This document shows, in pieces, positions 1 through 9,292 of a stretch of DNA of 64,000 nucleotides (position 1 is the first letter of the stretch; every line of letters begins with the position of its first letter). The stretch spans positions 248,001 through 312,000 of the forward strand of contig JAMLJC010000002.1 of NCBI GenBank assembly GCA_023953845.1, in the 5' to 3' direction. A program made the translations under genes and the position numbers. The DNA comes from Rhizobiaceae bacterium (GTDB lineage: Bacteria > Pseudomonadota > Alphaproteobacteria > Rhizobiales > Rhizobiaceae). Under the pieces are notes generated by a model. It did no database searches, had not been told where the DNA came from, and was given only the letters and a program-made list of their open reading frames with translations.

Positions 1-2
1 TC

Positions 3-2279
3 GACGCCGCGCATTATGCGCGTAGCGCGCCGGATCTCGGCAAGAGCGGACTGACGTCGTTTGAACACTATGTGCGGCATGGCAGCCGTCGACCGGGGGT
101 GGAGCCCAACACCTTCTTCAATCATGCCGTTTATCTGCACCACTTCGCACGCGAGCCCGACACCATCCTCGACGCACTCGTTCACTACGTGGTCGAAGGC
201 GCGCCGAGAGCGATCGATCCCGGCCCGTTCTTCGACAGCAAGGCCTATCTCCGCAAACATGCGGATGTCGCAGGCACGAGCGCTAATCCTCTTAACCACT
301 ACCTCTCCGGAGGGGAGCGCACGCGGGGACCTTTCGGCCTTCTGCCGGAATCCGTGTTCAATGGCCTGAAGCAGATGTCGTTCAACGACACAAAACTGTT
401 TCCTAGTTCGTGGCGGCTGGGAGCCCTGACGCCCGATGCTTCCAGCCGTACTGCCGCCGAACGAAGAGGCGCCGTCTACAGCCGGCTGTCACGCGATCTG
501 CCCGAGCATTGCACGCATCTCGTGCTGTTGCCGTGGGTCGCGCATCCGGGAGGAGCGGAGCAGGTTGCCGCCTCCACGCTGCGCATGCTTGTCGAGAGGC
601 TCGGGGCAGGGGCTGTCGCCGCGATCGGCACCGACATGGCGAGCCGCAAGGGCTTCGATCTGCCCGAAGGTTTGAAGCTTTTCTCGTTGTCCGACTACCA
701 CGAAGCTCTCACAGTGGAAGATCGCGTCGAGATCCTTGATCGCCTCATCATGGAGCGGAAGCCTCGGATCACGTACAATCTGAACTCGCTTGCGTGCTGG
801 GTCCTGATGGATTCACGCTCCCATATGCTGAAAGGGGAAACCGCGCTCTATGCCGCCATTTTTGCGTATGGTTTCAACGAAATCGACGGAACCTTCGGCT
901 TTCATCAGCATATCGAAGCCTGCATCGACCATTTGACCGGCATCGTTACCGACAACAGCCGGTTTCCTGCGATCCTGCCGAGAATGGCACCGATATTGTC
1001 GACACAGGCCGAGAAGGTGCATGTCGTTTATACTCCGATCACCACCACGTTCGCGGAACCTTCTTCTCCTTCCGCAACACGGCCACGGCAGGCTCTGTGG
1101 ATGAGCCGCTTCGCGCCGGAGAAGCGCATGGACGTGCTGGGAAGAATCGCAGCTGGCGCTCCCGACAGGCGCTTCGTCGTATACGGTTCGCAGAATCCCA
1201 ATGTCCCGCCGGCAGACATCACTTTCCTGCGCGATCTTCCGAATGTCGAACTGGCCGGTTATTTCCGCGACCTGGACGATGTTCCCTTCGACGAATGCGA
1301 CCTGTTCGTCTACACGTCCGCCTATGACGGCCTCCCGGTGGCGTTGCTGGAGGCCGCGGCAAAGGGCCTTCCTATCATAGCGCCAAACGTCGGCGGCATC
1401 TCGGATTTTATAACGTCGGAGACGGGATGGCTGGTGTCCAACCCGGACGCCGTCGATGAATATCTGGCCGCCATGCGCGAGATCGAAAACGATCCCAAAC
1501 TTGTGCGGCGGAAAGTCCTCGCCGCGCAGAAGCTGCTTCGGCAAAGACATAGCTGGGCGGCGTTCCAGCAACAACTCGAACAACTGCCGCACTTCCTGCC
1601 GGGAGAACCCGATCCCAACAAACCGAACGCGCGCACCGGCTTTCAGAACGTCGTTGCGATCAGCCTTGGCGAGGCGTGCCAGTCAGCCCATCAAATAAGA
1701 AGATACTTCTCCACCGACGATCCCCATCACTACGAATGGCTGTTCCAGCCGGTCAAAAGCTATCCCGACGAGGCCGCGGGCTCGCCGTTCAACTGGTCGA
1801 TCACGCCGATAGAGGCAGTCGCGAGGGCGATTTCACAGGACTTTGCGGGCTTTCTGAAACGTGAGAACCTGGAGTTCCGGACGGAGCCTTTCCAACATGT
1901 CCTCGATGTCGCCTACGGCATAAAGCACGTCCACTATTTCTCGCTGACCGAGGCGTATCTGGACGACTACGACATCGTCGAACAGAAGCTCGGCAAGCGG
2001 ATCGACATGTGGCGGAAAGCGCTGCGCGGTGGCAAGAGCGTGTTGTTCGTCCGCCAGTCCGTAGGGGACGAGGCGGAGGCCGTGAAGCGTCTCGCCGGCG
2101 TCATCGGCAGGGCGTATCCGGATCTTCTCTTCGGCATCTTGGCCGTCTGCGGCAGCTATGAGAACCGGCAGGAAGGCAATGTCGTCTTTCGGCGCGTGCC
2201 GACGAATCCAAACGATTGGCAAGGGTACAACGAGCCCTGGAACGAGGCGCTGGATGCCGCCCGCCGTCTTTTTTCCTGA
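3..2279 (+). CDS. Glycosyltransferase (GT4) with N-terminal HY-G repeats and C-terminal DUF1796-like domain, 5' partial
   Basis: The reading frame is open from base 3 with no stop, so the gene starts before the window; the GTG at 72 is only an internal codon. The first ~115 residues hold about three copies of a ~38-residue repeat (core pattern HY...G, e.g. SFEHYVRHG, ALVHYVVEG, PLNHYLSGG) seen in some polysaccharide glycosyltransferases. Next comes a GT-B fold of GT4 type, with PGGAEQVA near the N-terminal lobe and YDGLPVALLEAAAKG in the donor lobe. The last ~200 residues (from VVAISLGEACQSAHQIRR) resemble DUF1796, a predicted papain-like cysteine peptidase domain. It likely adds a sugar to a cell-surface polysaccharide. 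The T6 run at its end (2269-2274) may be a frameshift; see the following pseudogene. Confidence 0.8.
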   Translation, partial: DAAHYARSAPDLGKSGLTSFEHYVRHGSRRPGVEPNTFFNHAVYLHHFAREPDTILDALVHYVVEGAPRAIDPGPFFDSKAYLRKHADVAGTSANPLNHYLSGGERTRGPFGLLPESVFNGLKQMSFNDTKLFPSSWRLGALTPDASSRTAAERRGAVYSRLSRDLPEHCTHLVLLPWVAHPGGAEQVAASTLRMLVERLGAGAVAAIGTDMASRKGFDLPEGLKLFSLSDYHEALTVEDRVEILDRLIMERKPRITYNLNSLACWVLMDSRSHMLKGETALYAAIFAYGFNEIDGTFGFHQHIEACIDHLTGIVTDNSRFPAILPRMAPILSTQAEKVHVVYTPITTTFAEPSSPSATRPRQALWMSRFAPEKRMDVLGRIAAGAPDRRFVVYGSQNPNVPPADITFLRDLPNVELAGYFRDLDDVPFDECDLFVYTSAYDGLPVALLEAAAKGLPIIAPNVGGISDFITSETGWLVSNPDAVDEYLAAMREIENDPKLVRRKVLAAQKLLRQRHSWAAFQQQLEQLPHFLPGEPDPNKPNARTGFQNVVAISLGEACQSAHQIRRYFSTDDPHHYEWLFQPVKSYPDEAAGSPFNWSITPIEAVARAISQDFAGFLKRENLEFRTEPFQHVLDVAYGIKHVHYFSLTEAYLDDYDIVEQKLGKRIDMWRKALRGGKSVLFVRQSVGDEAEAVKRLAGVIGRAYPDLLFGILAVCGSYENRQEGNVVFRRVPTNPNDWQGYNEPWNEALDAARRLFS

Positions 2280-2785
2280 TCGAGGCGATCGGGCGAATGT
2301 CGGCGAGATACGCGAGGCTTAAGGAGTGGGAGCACAAACTCGACACGTTCGTGGAGCCCGACGGCAAGTATAGGGCACGGTGCAATGACACTCTGACAAA
2401 GCGCCCGGGCCATTTCGACGAACAGATGGCGGCCGAGCCTTCTTGGGCAGAGCGCGATGCGTTGCTGGATGTAATGGCGGCAACCACGAAGGCGCATGGC
2501 ATCGGTTTCTGGCTCGCTACGATGCCGCATGCGGTGCCACCTGTGGCTGCTGACGATCCGGACGAAGATCAGCGCACATTGCGAGACGCTTTGAACGATG
2601 CGACCCGGAGATACTGCCTGCGACGCTAGGTGAATCTGGTTGATCTGGATTCATATGTTCCAGACTTCGGCGGCCTGATGTATGACGCGATTCATCCGAA
2701 TGAGAATGGAGCTCAGGCGATCGCACGAGCCCTGCACTCATGTATTCGCCTGCCGACAATCGTCGGGGCAAAGAAAGAAGCCTGA
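2276..2785 (+). pseudogene. SGNH/GDSL hydrolase remnant with in-frame amber stop
   Basis: Reading frame 2 is protein-like from about 2276 to a TAG at 2627-2629 and continues in the same frame, without a shift, to TGA at 2783-2785. The part after the TAG contains DAIHPNENGAQAIARAL, matching the C-terminal Asp-x-x-His catalytic block of SGNH hydrolases (often polysaccharide O-acyl esterases or transferases). The N-terminal GDSL block is not present. One extra T in the T6 run at 2269-2274 would fuse this frame to the upstream glycosyltransferase. It is therefore a decayed gene, or an intact fused domain spoiled by two sequence errors. The SGNH assignment rests on this short block. Confidence 0.5.
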
Positions 2786-2910
2786 TAATCCGGTGCTGGT
2801 GAACGGGTGCGGTTGGAAGCCACTTGCGGATGGTGGTGTACCGCTTTGGCGAACGCCGGGCCGGCTGATCGACGCCAGCTTTCAATATCCCAGTTCCAGT
2901 TGGAGTTCTC

Positions 2911-3957
2911 ATGACCGCTTTTCCGCTTGCGCCCTTCGCGGCATCCGACACAGAAGGCAGGGTTGCCCTTATAACGGGCGGTACCGGCTCGTTCGGTACT
3001 GCGGTCCTGCATCGTTTTCTCGGTATGAATTTCAAGGAGATACGCGTCTTCAGCCGGGACGAGAAGAAACAGGAAGACATGCGCATCGCGCTGAAGAACG
3101 ATCGGGTGAAGTTCTATCTCGGCGACGTGCGGGAGGCTTCGTCGCTTCAGCCGGCGATGGTGGATGTCGATCTCATCTTCCACGCAGCGGCGCTGAAGCA
3201 GGTGCCGTCCTGCGAATTCTACCCGATGGAGGCGATCCGCACCAATGTGCTGGGCGCGGAGAACGTGTTGGAGACCGCGGTGCGGTTCGGCGTGCCGAAG
3301 GTGATCGTGCTGTCGACGGACAAGGCCGTCTACCCGATCAACGCGATGGGCATGACCAAGGCGCTCATGGAAAAGCTGACCATCGCCAAAGCCCGCACGA
3401 TCTCGAGCGACCGGACGGTGCTTTGCGCAACGCGGTACGGCAACGTCATGGCGTCGCGAGGCTCGGTCATTCCGCTTTTCGTCTCTCAGGTCAAGGCGGG
3501 CAGGCCGATCACGGTGACGGACCCCAACATGACCCGCTTCCTGATGTCGCTGGAGGATTCCGTCGATCTGGTGCTCTACGCCGCCAAGAATGCGCGGCAG
3601 GGCGATCTCTTCGTCCAGAAAGCGCCGGCAGCCAGAATCGGGGTGCTGGCGGAAGCCGTGCGGCGCATATTCAAGAGTGACGTACCCGTGCAGGTGATCG
3701 GCACGCGTCATGGCGAAAAACGGTACGAATCCCTGATATCCCGCGAAGAAATCGCCCGGGCGGAGGACCTCGGCGACTACTACCGGGTGCCGGCCGACGA
3801 CCGCGACCTCAACTATGCCAACTATTTCAGCAAGGGGCAGACCGAGTTGTCGCAGATGGAGGACTACACCTCCGACAATACCCGTATTCTCGATCTGGAC
3901 GGCGTGATCGCGTTGCTGCACGAACTGCCGTTCATCAAGAACGAACTGGCGAGCTGA
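2911..3957 (+). CDS. UDP-GlcNAc 4,6-dehydratase/5-epimerase (CapE/WbjB-type SDR)
   Basis: The protein is a 348-residue extended SDR enzyme with a GGTGSFG nucleotide-binding loop near residue 23. Family-typical motifs include FHAAALKQVPSCEFYPMEA and ATRYGNVMASRGSVIPLF. A methionine (in MGMTKA) occupies the position of the classical catalytic Tyr region, as in CapE/FlaA1-like soluble dehydratases. Known relatives convert UDP-GlcNAc to 4-keto-6-deoxy intermediates with C5 inversion, the first step to L-FucNAc, L-QuiNAc or L-RhaNAc. It is followed 8 bp later by a WecB-type 2-epimerase. An RmlD-type reductase lies at the far end of the cluster (21130). The ATG is preceded by GGAG at 2895-2898. Confidence 0.85.
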   Translation: MTAFPLAPFAASDTEGRVALITGGTGSFGTAVLHRFLGMNFKEIRVFSRDEKKQEDMRIALKNDRVKFYLGDVREASSLQPAMVDVDLIFHAAALKQVPSCEFYPMEAIRTNVLGAENVLETAVRFGVPKVIVLSTDKAVYPINAMGMTKALMEKLTIAKARTISSDRTVLCATRYGNVMASRGSVIPLFVSQVKAGRPITVTDPNMTRFLMSLEDSVDLVLYAAKNARQGDLFVQKAPAARIGVLAEAVRRIFKSDVPVQVIGTRHGEKRYESLISREEIARAEDLGDYYRVPADDRDLNYANYFSKGQTELSQMEDYTSDNTRILDLDGVIALLHELPFIKNELAS

Positions 3958-3965
3958 AGCTTCCG

Positions 3966-5093
3966 ATGACGAGAAAATACAAAATCCTGACGATCGTCGG
4001 GACCCGGCCGGAACTCATCAAGATGTGCCGCGTCATCGCGCTTATGGAAAAGCATACCGATCACGTGCTGGTGCATACGGGGCAGAATTTCGACCACCAG
4101 CTCAATCAGGTCTTCTTCGAGGAGCTGGGCATCCGTGCGCCCGACTTTTACCTCGGAGCCGCGGGAGGCAGTCCGGTCGCCGTCATAGCCGACATACTGT
4201 TGAAGGTGGAGGAGGCGCTGCTGAAGGTGCGCCCGGATGCGGTTCTCATCTATGGCGACACCAATTCAGGACTGGCGGTGATCGCCGCCAAGAGGCTGAA
4301 GATACCGGTTTTCCACATGGAAGCTGGCAACCGCTGCTTCGATCAACGCGTGCCGGAAGAATTGAACCGCAAGGTGATCGACCATCTTTCCGATGTGAAC
4401 ATGGTTCTGACTGAGCACGCGCGGCGCTATCTGATTGCGGAAGGCCTGCCGCAGGACCGCATCTTCAAGGTGGGGTCGCACATGCAGGAGGTGCTCGACC
4501 ATTTCCGGCCGGCCATCGCCCGGTCCGACGTCCTCGACAGGCTGCAACTCGACGCGGGCTCCTATTTTCTCGTTTCCAGCCATCGCGAGGAGAATGTCGA
4601 TTCGCCGGAGCGGCTGGCCAGCTTGCTCGATTCGCTCAACGGTCTCGTCGAACGCTACGGTCATCGCGTCATCGTGTCGACGCATCCGCGTACGCGCAAG
4701 CGCATGGAGGAGATGGACCTGCACGAACCCGATCCTCGCATCACCTTCCTGCCGCCTTTCGGGTTCTTCGACTACATCAAGCTGCAGGCGGAAGCCGCCT
4801 GCGTGATTTCGGACAGCGGCACGATCACCGAGGAGGGGTCGCTGCTCGGCCTGCGCGCCGTCACCATCCGGCAGGCGCATGAGCGGCCGGAGGGAATGGA
4901 TGCCGGGACCCTGATCATGTGCGATCTCGATCGGCAGAGCCTCTTGAATGCGGTCGAGGTGGCGATTGCGGCGGACATGCCTGCGGCCATGCCGGTTGCA
5001 GATTACGAAGCCGGCGCCGTTTCCCGGAAGGTGCTGAACATCGTCCTGAGCTATATGGGATTCGTCAACCGGGTCGTTTGGCGAAAGAACTGA
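3966..5093 (+). CDS. wecB: UDP-N-acetylglucosamine 2-epimerase family (WecB/CapG/WbjD type)
   Basis: The 375-residue protein matches non-hydrolysing UDP-GlcNAc 2-epimerases. Motifs include IVGTRPELIKM at the N-terminus, HTGQNFD, VLIYGDTNSGLA, VFHMEAGNRCFDQRVPEE and CVISDSGTITEEG. In the CapEFG/FnlABC and WbvBRD pathways a paralogue of this enzyme inverts C2 of a UDP-6-deoxy-L-hexosamine as the final step. Its position 8 bp after the CapE-like gene favours that role over making UDP-ManNAc for enterobacterial common antigen. The substrate is inferred from context, not from the sequence. Confidence 0.88.
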   Translation: MTRKYKILTIVGTRPELIKMCRVIALMEKHTDHVLVHTGQNFDHQLNQVFFEELGIRAPDFYLGAAGGSPVAVIADILLKVEEALLKVRPDAVLIYGDTNSGLAVIAAKRLKIPVFHMEAGNRCFDQRVPEELNRKVIDHLSDVNMVLTEHARRYLIAEGLPQDRIFKVGSHMQEVLDHFRPAIARSDVLDRLQLDAGSYFLVSSHREENVDSPERLASLLDSLNGLVERYGHRVIVSTHPRTRKRMEEMDLHEPDPRITFLPPFGFFDYIKLQAEAACVISDSGTITEEGSLLGLRAVTIRQAHERPEGMDAGTLIMCDLDRQSLLNAVEVAIAADMPAAMPVADYEAGAVSRKVLNIVLSYMGFVNRVVWRKN

Positions 5094-5112
5094 AACGCGT
5101 TACGAGGCCCGG

Positions 5113-6237
5113 ATGCCTCTCGTCGTTCTTCACATCATCCCCACGATGGGGCAGGGCGGCGCTGAACGGCTGCTCCATGCACTGGCGTCGGTGCCAGCCG
5201 AGGGGCAGCGGCACATCGTGCTGACGCTGTTCGATGAAGTGCTGTTCGGAGACGGCGTCGACATCCGCACGCTCGGATTGGCGCGTCGCCAGCGCCTGCG
5301 TTCCTCCATGCGTTTCGCTCTGGCCTGGCGATCGATCCGGTCGATCATCCGCGACGAGAATGTCGGCATCGTGCATGGCTGGCTCTATTACGGCATTCTG
5401 GCGACCATTTTTGCACGGCCGCATGTCGACAAGGTGGTCTGGTCGATCCACAACACCCTGATGCCTGCAACGGGCCGATATACGGCGCTTCATCTCGCCG
5501 AGCGCGGTTGCGCGCGTCTTTCCTATAGCGTGCCGGATCGCATCATATACTGCGCGGAAGCGGCGCGTGCGGCTCATGATGCGGCGGGCTACAGGCGCGA
5601 TGCCGGCATCGTTCTCGACAACGGCGTCGACGTCGAGCGCTTCTGCTACCCGGGACCGGAAGCCGTCCGGGCAAAGAGGCGGCGGCTTGGCTTTGCCGAC
5701 GATGACGAGATCGTCGGCATCTTCGCGCGTTTCCATCCGCAGAAGGACCTGACCAATTCGTTCGCCGCAATCGCGGAATGCGTCAGGACGCGACCGAATC
5801 TGAAAGTGCTGCTTGCGGGCGCGGGCATGTCGCCCGACAATCCCGAGCTCAACAGGTCGCTGGAGCGCGCCGGACTCGCGCAACGCGCGACCTGCATCGG
5901 CATAAGGGACGACATGGAGGAAGTCATCAATGCGGCCAGTCTGATCGTCTCGGGATCGGCTTATGGCGAGGCCATGCCGATGGTCGTGCTGGAAGCGCTG
6001 AGTTGTGGAGTGCCTGTCGCCGCCACCGATGTGGGCGACGTGTCGCGGCTCGACATGCCGAGATCGGCAATTGTGCCGCCGTCCGAACCGCACGCATTGG
6101 CCGGCGCCATCAGCGCCGGGCTCGACCAGGGACGGGACGACGCCTTGTGGCGGAACGCGTCGGCGCGGACCCGGACGCGTTTCTCGATCGGCGCCTATCG
6201 GGCGGCTCACGCTTCGTTCTACAGATCCCTGCGGTAG
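5113..6237 (+). CDS. Glycosyltransferase, GT4 family
   Basis: The protein has 374 residues and a GT-B fold. The N-terminus HIIPTMGQGGAERLL is the usual glycine-rich acceptor-lobe start of GT4 enzymes. The donor-lobe motifs are GIFARFHPQKD, LLAGAGMSPDNPEL and AYGEAMPMVVLEALSCGVPV (EX7E type). It is cytoplasmic or membrane-associated and likely transfers a nucleotide-activated hexose to the growing repeat unit. It lies 19 bp after the 2-epimerase and before two GT2 genes. GAGG stands 6-9 bp upstream of the ATG. Donor and acceptor cannot be read from sequence. Confidence 0.85.
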   Translation: MPLVVLHIIPTMGQGGAERLLHALASVPAEGQRHIVLTLFDEVLFGDGVDIRTLGLARRQRLRSSMRFALAWRSIRSIIRDENVGIVHGWLYYGILATIFARPHVDKVVWSIHNTLMPATGRYTALHLAERGCARLSYSVPDRIIYCAEAARAAHDAAGYRRDAGIVLDNGVDVERFCYPGPEAVRAKRRRLGFADDDEIVGIFARFHPQKDLTNSFAAIAECVRTRPNLKVLLAGAGMSPDNPELNRSLERAGLAQRATCIGIRDDMEEVINAASLIVSGSAYGEAMPMVVLEALSCGVPVAATDVGDVSRLDMPRSAIVPPSEPHALAGAISAGLDQGRDDALWRNASARTRTRFSIGAYRAAHASFYRSLR

Positions 6238-6249
6238 GAGCGCTCGGCG

Positions 6250-7257
6250 ATGAAGCGTCGTTCCGATGCGCCACCTGTCTCGATCGTCACGCCCGTCTGG
6301 AACGCGGCGGGATTCATCGAGGAGACGATCACTTCCGTGATGTCGCAGTTGGGGGACGAAGATGAGTATATAATCGTCGATGACGGTTCTACGGACGGAA
6401 CTGAAGAAGTACTCGCAAGCCTCCAGAAAACATACGGATTCAGGCTTTTGAAGCAGGCAAATAGCGGGGAAGTCGCGGCCGTCAACCTTGGTGTGGACGC
6501 GGCTTGCAACGATCTTGTCTGCGTGGTCAACGGCGACGATCCGATCCTGCCCGGACTGCTGAGGCATATGAAGGAGACGTTCCGGAACGAGCCGGAACTG
6601 GCTGCGGCATACCCCGACTGGCTGATGATAGATGAGAAAGGCGTGATCCTTCGCACCGTCCGGACGATTCCATATTCATACCGGACGATGCTGGCGGAAC
6701 ATTTCTGCATTCCCGGTCCCGGCACGTTTTTCCGTCGAAGCGCCTTCGCAGGCGAGCCTTGCCGCGACCCGAGGGCGGAGGGACTTTCCGATTTCGACTG
6801 CTGGCTGCGCCTCGGCCGCACGGGATCGAGCATGCGGCGCGTGCCGGAGGTGCTGGCGACATGGCGGTCGCATCCCTCCGGCACGACGGCCACGATGGAC
6901 GGCGCCAAACTCGCCCGGGCAAAGATAGAACTCATGACGCGCTTCTTCGCGCGGGACGATCTGCCGTCCGGCGTGCGTGCGCTGGAGGCACAGGCATTCA
7001 GTGCCGCCTATTATCATGCGGCGCTGCTGGGCATCAGGCGATCCCGCGTGCCCTCGCTGCGCTATGCCGTCGCGTCCTACCGGCACAAGCTCGTATGGCC
7101 CGCGGACGTGCATCCCACGCAGAGAAGGTCGTTGCCGCATCTTCTCTATGCCGTGACGCAGCCGTTTTCAGGCTGGTGTCACAGGCTGTCTGACTCGTTC
7201 CTTCCAGAGCGCTTCCGGCGGGCGCGGGTGCTGTCCCAGACATTCGGCGCGCAATGA
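6250..7257 (+). CDS. Glycosyltransferase, GT2 family
   Basis: The 335-residue protein has a GT-A fold. PPVSIVTPVWNAAGFIEETI opens the domain, EYIIVDDGSTDGTEE carries the first Asp motif, and CVVNGDDPILPG is the DxD-like metal/nucleotide site. No membrane segment is evident. The start sits 12 bp after the previous stop, and a TAGGAG that overlaps that stop serves as Shine-Dalgarno. The last 4 bp overlap the next gene (ATGA), so translation is probably coupled. It is part of the polysaccharide cluster; specificity is unknown. Confidence 0.85.
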   Translation: MKRRSDAPPVSIVTPVWNAAGFIEETITSVMSQLGDEDEYIIVDDGSTDGTEEVLASLQKTYGFRLLKQANSGEVAAVNLGVDAACNDLVCVVNGDDPILPGLLRHMKETFRNEPELAAAYPDWLMIDEKGVILRTVRTIPYSYRTMLAEHFCIPGPGTFFRRSAFAGEPCRDPRAEGLSDFDCWLRLGRTGSSMRRVPEVLATWRSHPSGTTATMDGAKLARAKIELMTRFFARDDLPSGVRALEAQAFSAAYYHAALLGIRRSRVPSLRYAVASYRHKLVWPADVHPTQRRSLPHLLYAVTQPFSGWCHRLSDSFLPERFRRARVLSQTFGAQ

Positions 7258-8147
7258 GAAAGCCCGTCGTCAGCGTCGTCATTCCCGCCTTTAATCGAAG
7301 TGCAACGATCGGGCGTGCGTTGGCGAGCGTCAGGGCGCAGACATTTCCGGACTTCGAGATCGTGGTGGTCGACGATGCATCCGTGGACGACACCGTCGCT
7401 GCATGCGCCGCGTTCGAGGACAGCCGATTGCGGATCGTGCGACGCGATGTCAATGGCGGCGCCGCGGCCGCGCGCAACACGGGCATATTGGAATCAACAG
7501 CCGACCTGATCGCGTTTCTTGATTCCGATGATAGCTGGCTGCCCGACAAGCTCGCGCGACAAGTCGCGGCGATGTCGCTGCCGGGCGCTCCGGAGGTCGG
7601 TTGCACGGGTGTGATCCTGCATTTGCTCGACCATGGGGAGAAACGGGTCAAGCGTCTGGAGCAGACGAGCGACTGGGCGCGGCGTCTTGCCATGGACTGT
7701 GATCTCAGTCCCGGTTCCACGCAGATAGCCACCCGCCGGATCTTCGGCGAGATCGGCCTTCTGGACGAAACGTTGCCTCGCTTCGAGGACTGGGACTGGC
7801 TGCTGCGCTACACTCGCCGCCATGCGATCGGCGCGATCCCCGATCCTCTTGCGGAGATCTACAACCGACGCGCGAGATTGGGTGAGACAGTCGAGCGTTC
7901 CGCTGCGCTATTTCAGCGCAAGCATCAATCCGTATTTCGCGGCCTGCCAGTGTCGGATCGTCGCGACGCGCTAATGAATCTTTGGCTGCAGGCCGCCAAT
8001 ACCTATGCTTTCGAGCGCCGTTTCTGGCGTGCGATCCCGCCTTTGATCAAGGCTTTCAGGCACCGCCCTCTGCGGACGACGCAACGTTTCTTCGGCGGCG
8101 CGATCCGTTACGGTTTGCAGTCTGGAAAATCGTCGGAACTGACTTAG
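7254..8147 (+). CDS. Glycosyltransferase, GT2 family
   Basis: The 297-residue GT-A protein shows VVSVVIPAFNRSATIGRAL at the N-terminus, then EIVVVDDASVDDT and DLIAFLDSDDSWLPDKL (DxD). The second half contains FEDWDWLLRYTRRH, the ED-acceptor motif region typical of GT2 enzymes. It starts inside the stop of the preceding glycosyltransferase (ATGA). A 137-bp gap follows before the next gene, the first sizeable gap in this run, so an internal promoter there is possible. Confidence 0.85.
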   Translation: MRKPVVSVVIPAFNRSATIGRALASVRAQTFPDFEIVVVDDASVDDTVAACAAFEDSRLRIVRRDVNGGAAAARNTGILESTADLIAFLDSDDSWLPDKLARQVAAMSLPGAPEVGCTGVILHLLDHGEKRVKRLEQTSDWARRLAMDCDLSPGSTQIATRRIFGEIGLLDETLPRFEDWDWLLRYTRRHAIGAIPDPLAEIYNRRARLGETVERSAALFQRKHQSVFRGLPVSDRRDALMNLWLQAANTYAFERRFWRAIPPLIKAFRHRPLRTTQRFFGGAIRYGLQSGKSSELT

Positions 8148-8284
8148 GTGTCCACGCAAGGATGCGCCCGCTGGTTGGTGGACGCGCTCTTTGGGTGAGT
8201 GTTAAGCGAGTCTTCGATTGGCCTCGTAGCGCGGACGAGAGTCGTTTTCACCACCCCTTTGAAAAGCGGAGGCTGCCGGGCAGT

Positions 8285-9292
8285 ATGCGTATTGATTTGC
8301 GCGGGATCGCAAACAAGCGAATCCTGGTCACGGGAGCCGGTGGCTTCATCGGAAGCCACCTGATCGAGGCGCTGAGTCGCGCCGACGCCCGCGTGAAAGC
8401 GCTTCTTCACTACAATGCGGATGGCAGCATCGGCAATCTGCGCCTGCTGCCGAAAGATGTGATCGCGGGTGTCAAGATCGTTCATGGCGATCTCAACGAT
8501 GCGGAATTCTGCGTCCGGCTGGTCGAGGATTGCGACATCGTGCTTCACCTTGGAGCGCTGATCGCCATCCCGTATTCCTATCTCGCCCCTCGCAGCTACG
8601 TCGCCACCAACATCGGTGGAACGCTGAATCTCCTGGAGGCGGCGCGGAGCCGCGGCGACGTGCGCTTCGTTCACACCAGCACATCCGAGGTCTATGGCAG
8701 CGCCCGCTACGTCCCCATGGACGAGGCGCATCCACTGCAGGCGCAGTCGCCCTATGCCGCGACCAAGATCGGGGCCGACAAGCTGGTGGAATCCTACGTG
8801 AACGCCTTCGGCGTCGACGCGGTCATCGTGAGGCCTTTCAACACCTATGGTCCGAGGCAATCGGCCCGCGCCGTGATACCGACCGTGATCGGACAGGTGC
8901 TCGGCGGCACGGAGCTCGTCAAGCTTGGCGCCGTCGCGCCGGTCCGGGACCTGACCTATGCCTCTGACACGGTTGACGGTTTCATCACCGCGGCGCTTGC
9001 CGAAAACGTCAAGGGGCGCTGCTTCAATCTCGGCACCGGAAGCGGCATCGCGATCGGCGACCTGGCGTCGCTGATCATCCGGCTGATGGGCTCCGATGCG
9101 CGAATCGAATGCGATGCCCAGCGCCTGCGTCCCGAAGCGAGCGAGGTCGACAGGCTGATTTCCTCGCATGACGCCTTCACCAACGCGACCGGCTGGGAGC
9201 CGAAGGTTTCGCTGGAGGAGGGGCTCGGGCGCACCATCGCCTATTTCAAGGCGAATCCCGATCTGCTGCCTCATGTTGGCTACGTGGTATGA
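8285..9292 (+). CDS. NAD-dependent sugar-nucleotide 4,6-dehydratase (LegB-type SDR)
   Basis: The 335-residue extended SDR has TGAGGFIGSHL near residue 14 and HLGALIAIPYSYLAPRSYV. It has STSEVYGSARYVPMDE, YAATKIGADK (YxxxK) and RPFNTYGPRQSARAVIPTVI. The combination of AIPYSY, TSTSEVYGTA-like and RPFNTYGPRQSARAVIPT is what I associate with LegB-type retaining 4,6-dehydratases acting on (U/G)DP-GlcNAc. The ATG at 8285 is chosen because GGAGG lies at 8268-8272; the frame is open further upstream inside the previous gene. It overlaps the nucleotidyltransferase gene by 4 bp, suggesting the two act on the same sugar. Confidence 0.8.
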   Translation: MRIDLRGIANKRILVTGAGGFIGSHLIEALSRADARVKALLHYNADGSIGNLRLLPKDVIAGVKIVHGDLNDAEFCVRLVEDCDIVLHLGALIAIPYSYLAPRSYVATNIGGTLNLLEAARSRGDVRFVHTSTSEVYGSARYVPMDEAHPLQAQSPYAATKIGADKLVESYVNAFGVDAVIVRPFNTYGPRQSARAVIPTVIGQVLGGTELVKLGAVAPVRDLTYASDTVDGFITAALAENVKGRCFNLGTGSGIAIGDLASLIIRLMGSDARIECDAQRLRPEASEVDRLISSHDAFTNATGWEPKVSLEEGLGRTIAYFKANPDLLPHVGYVV

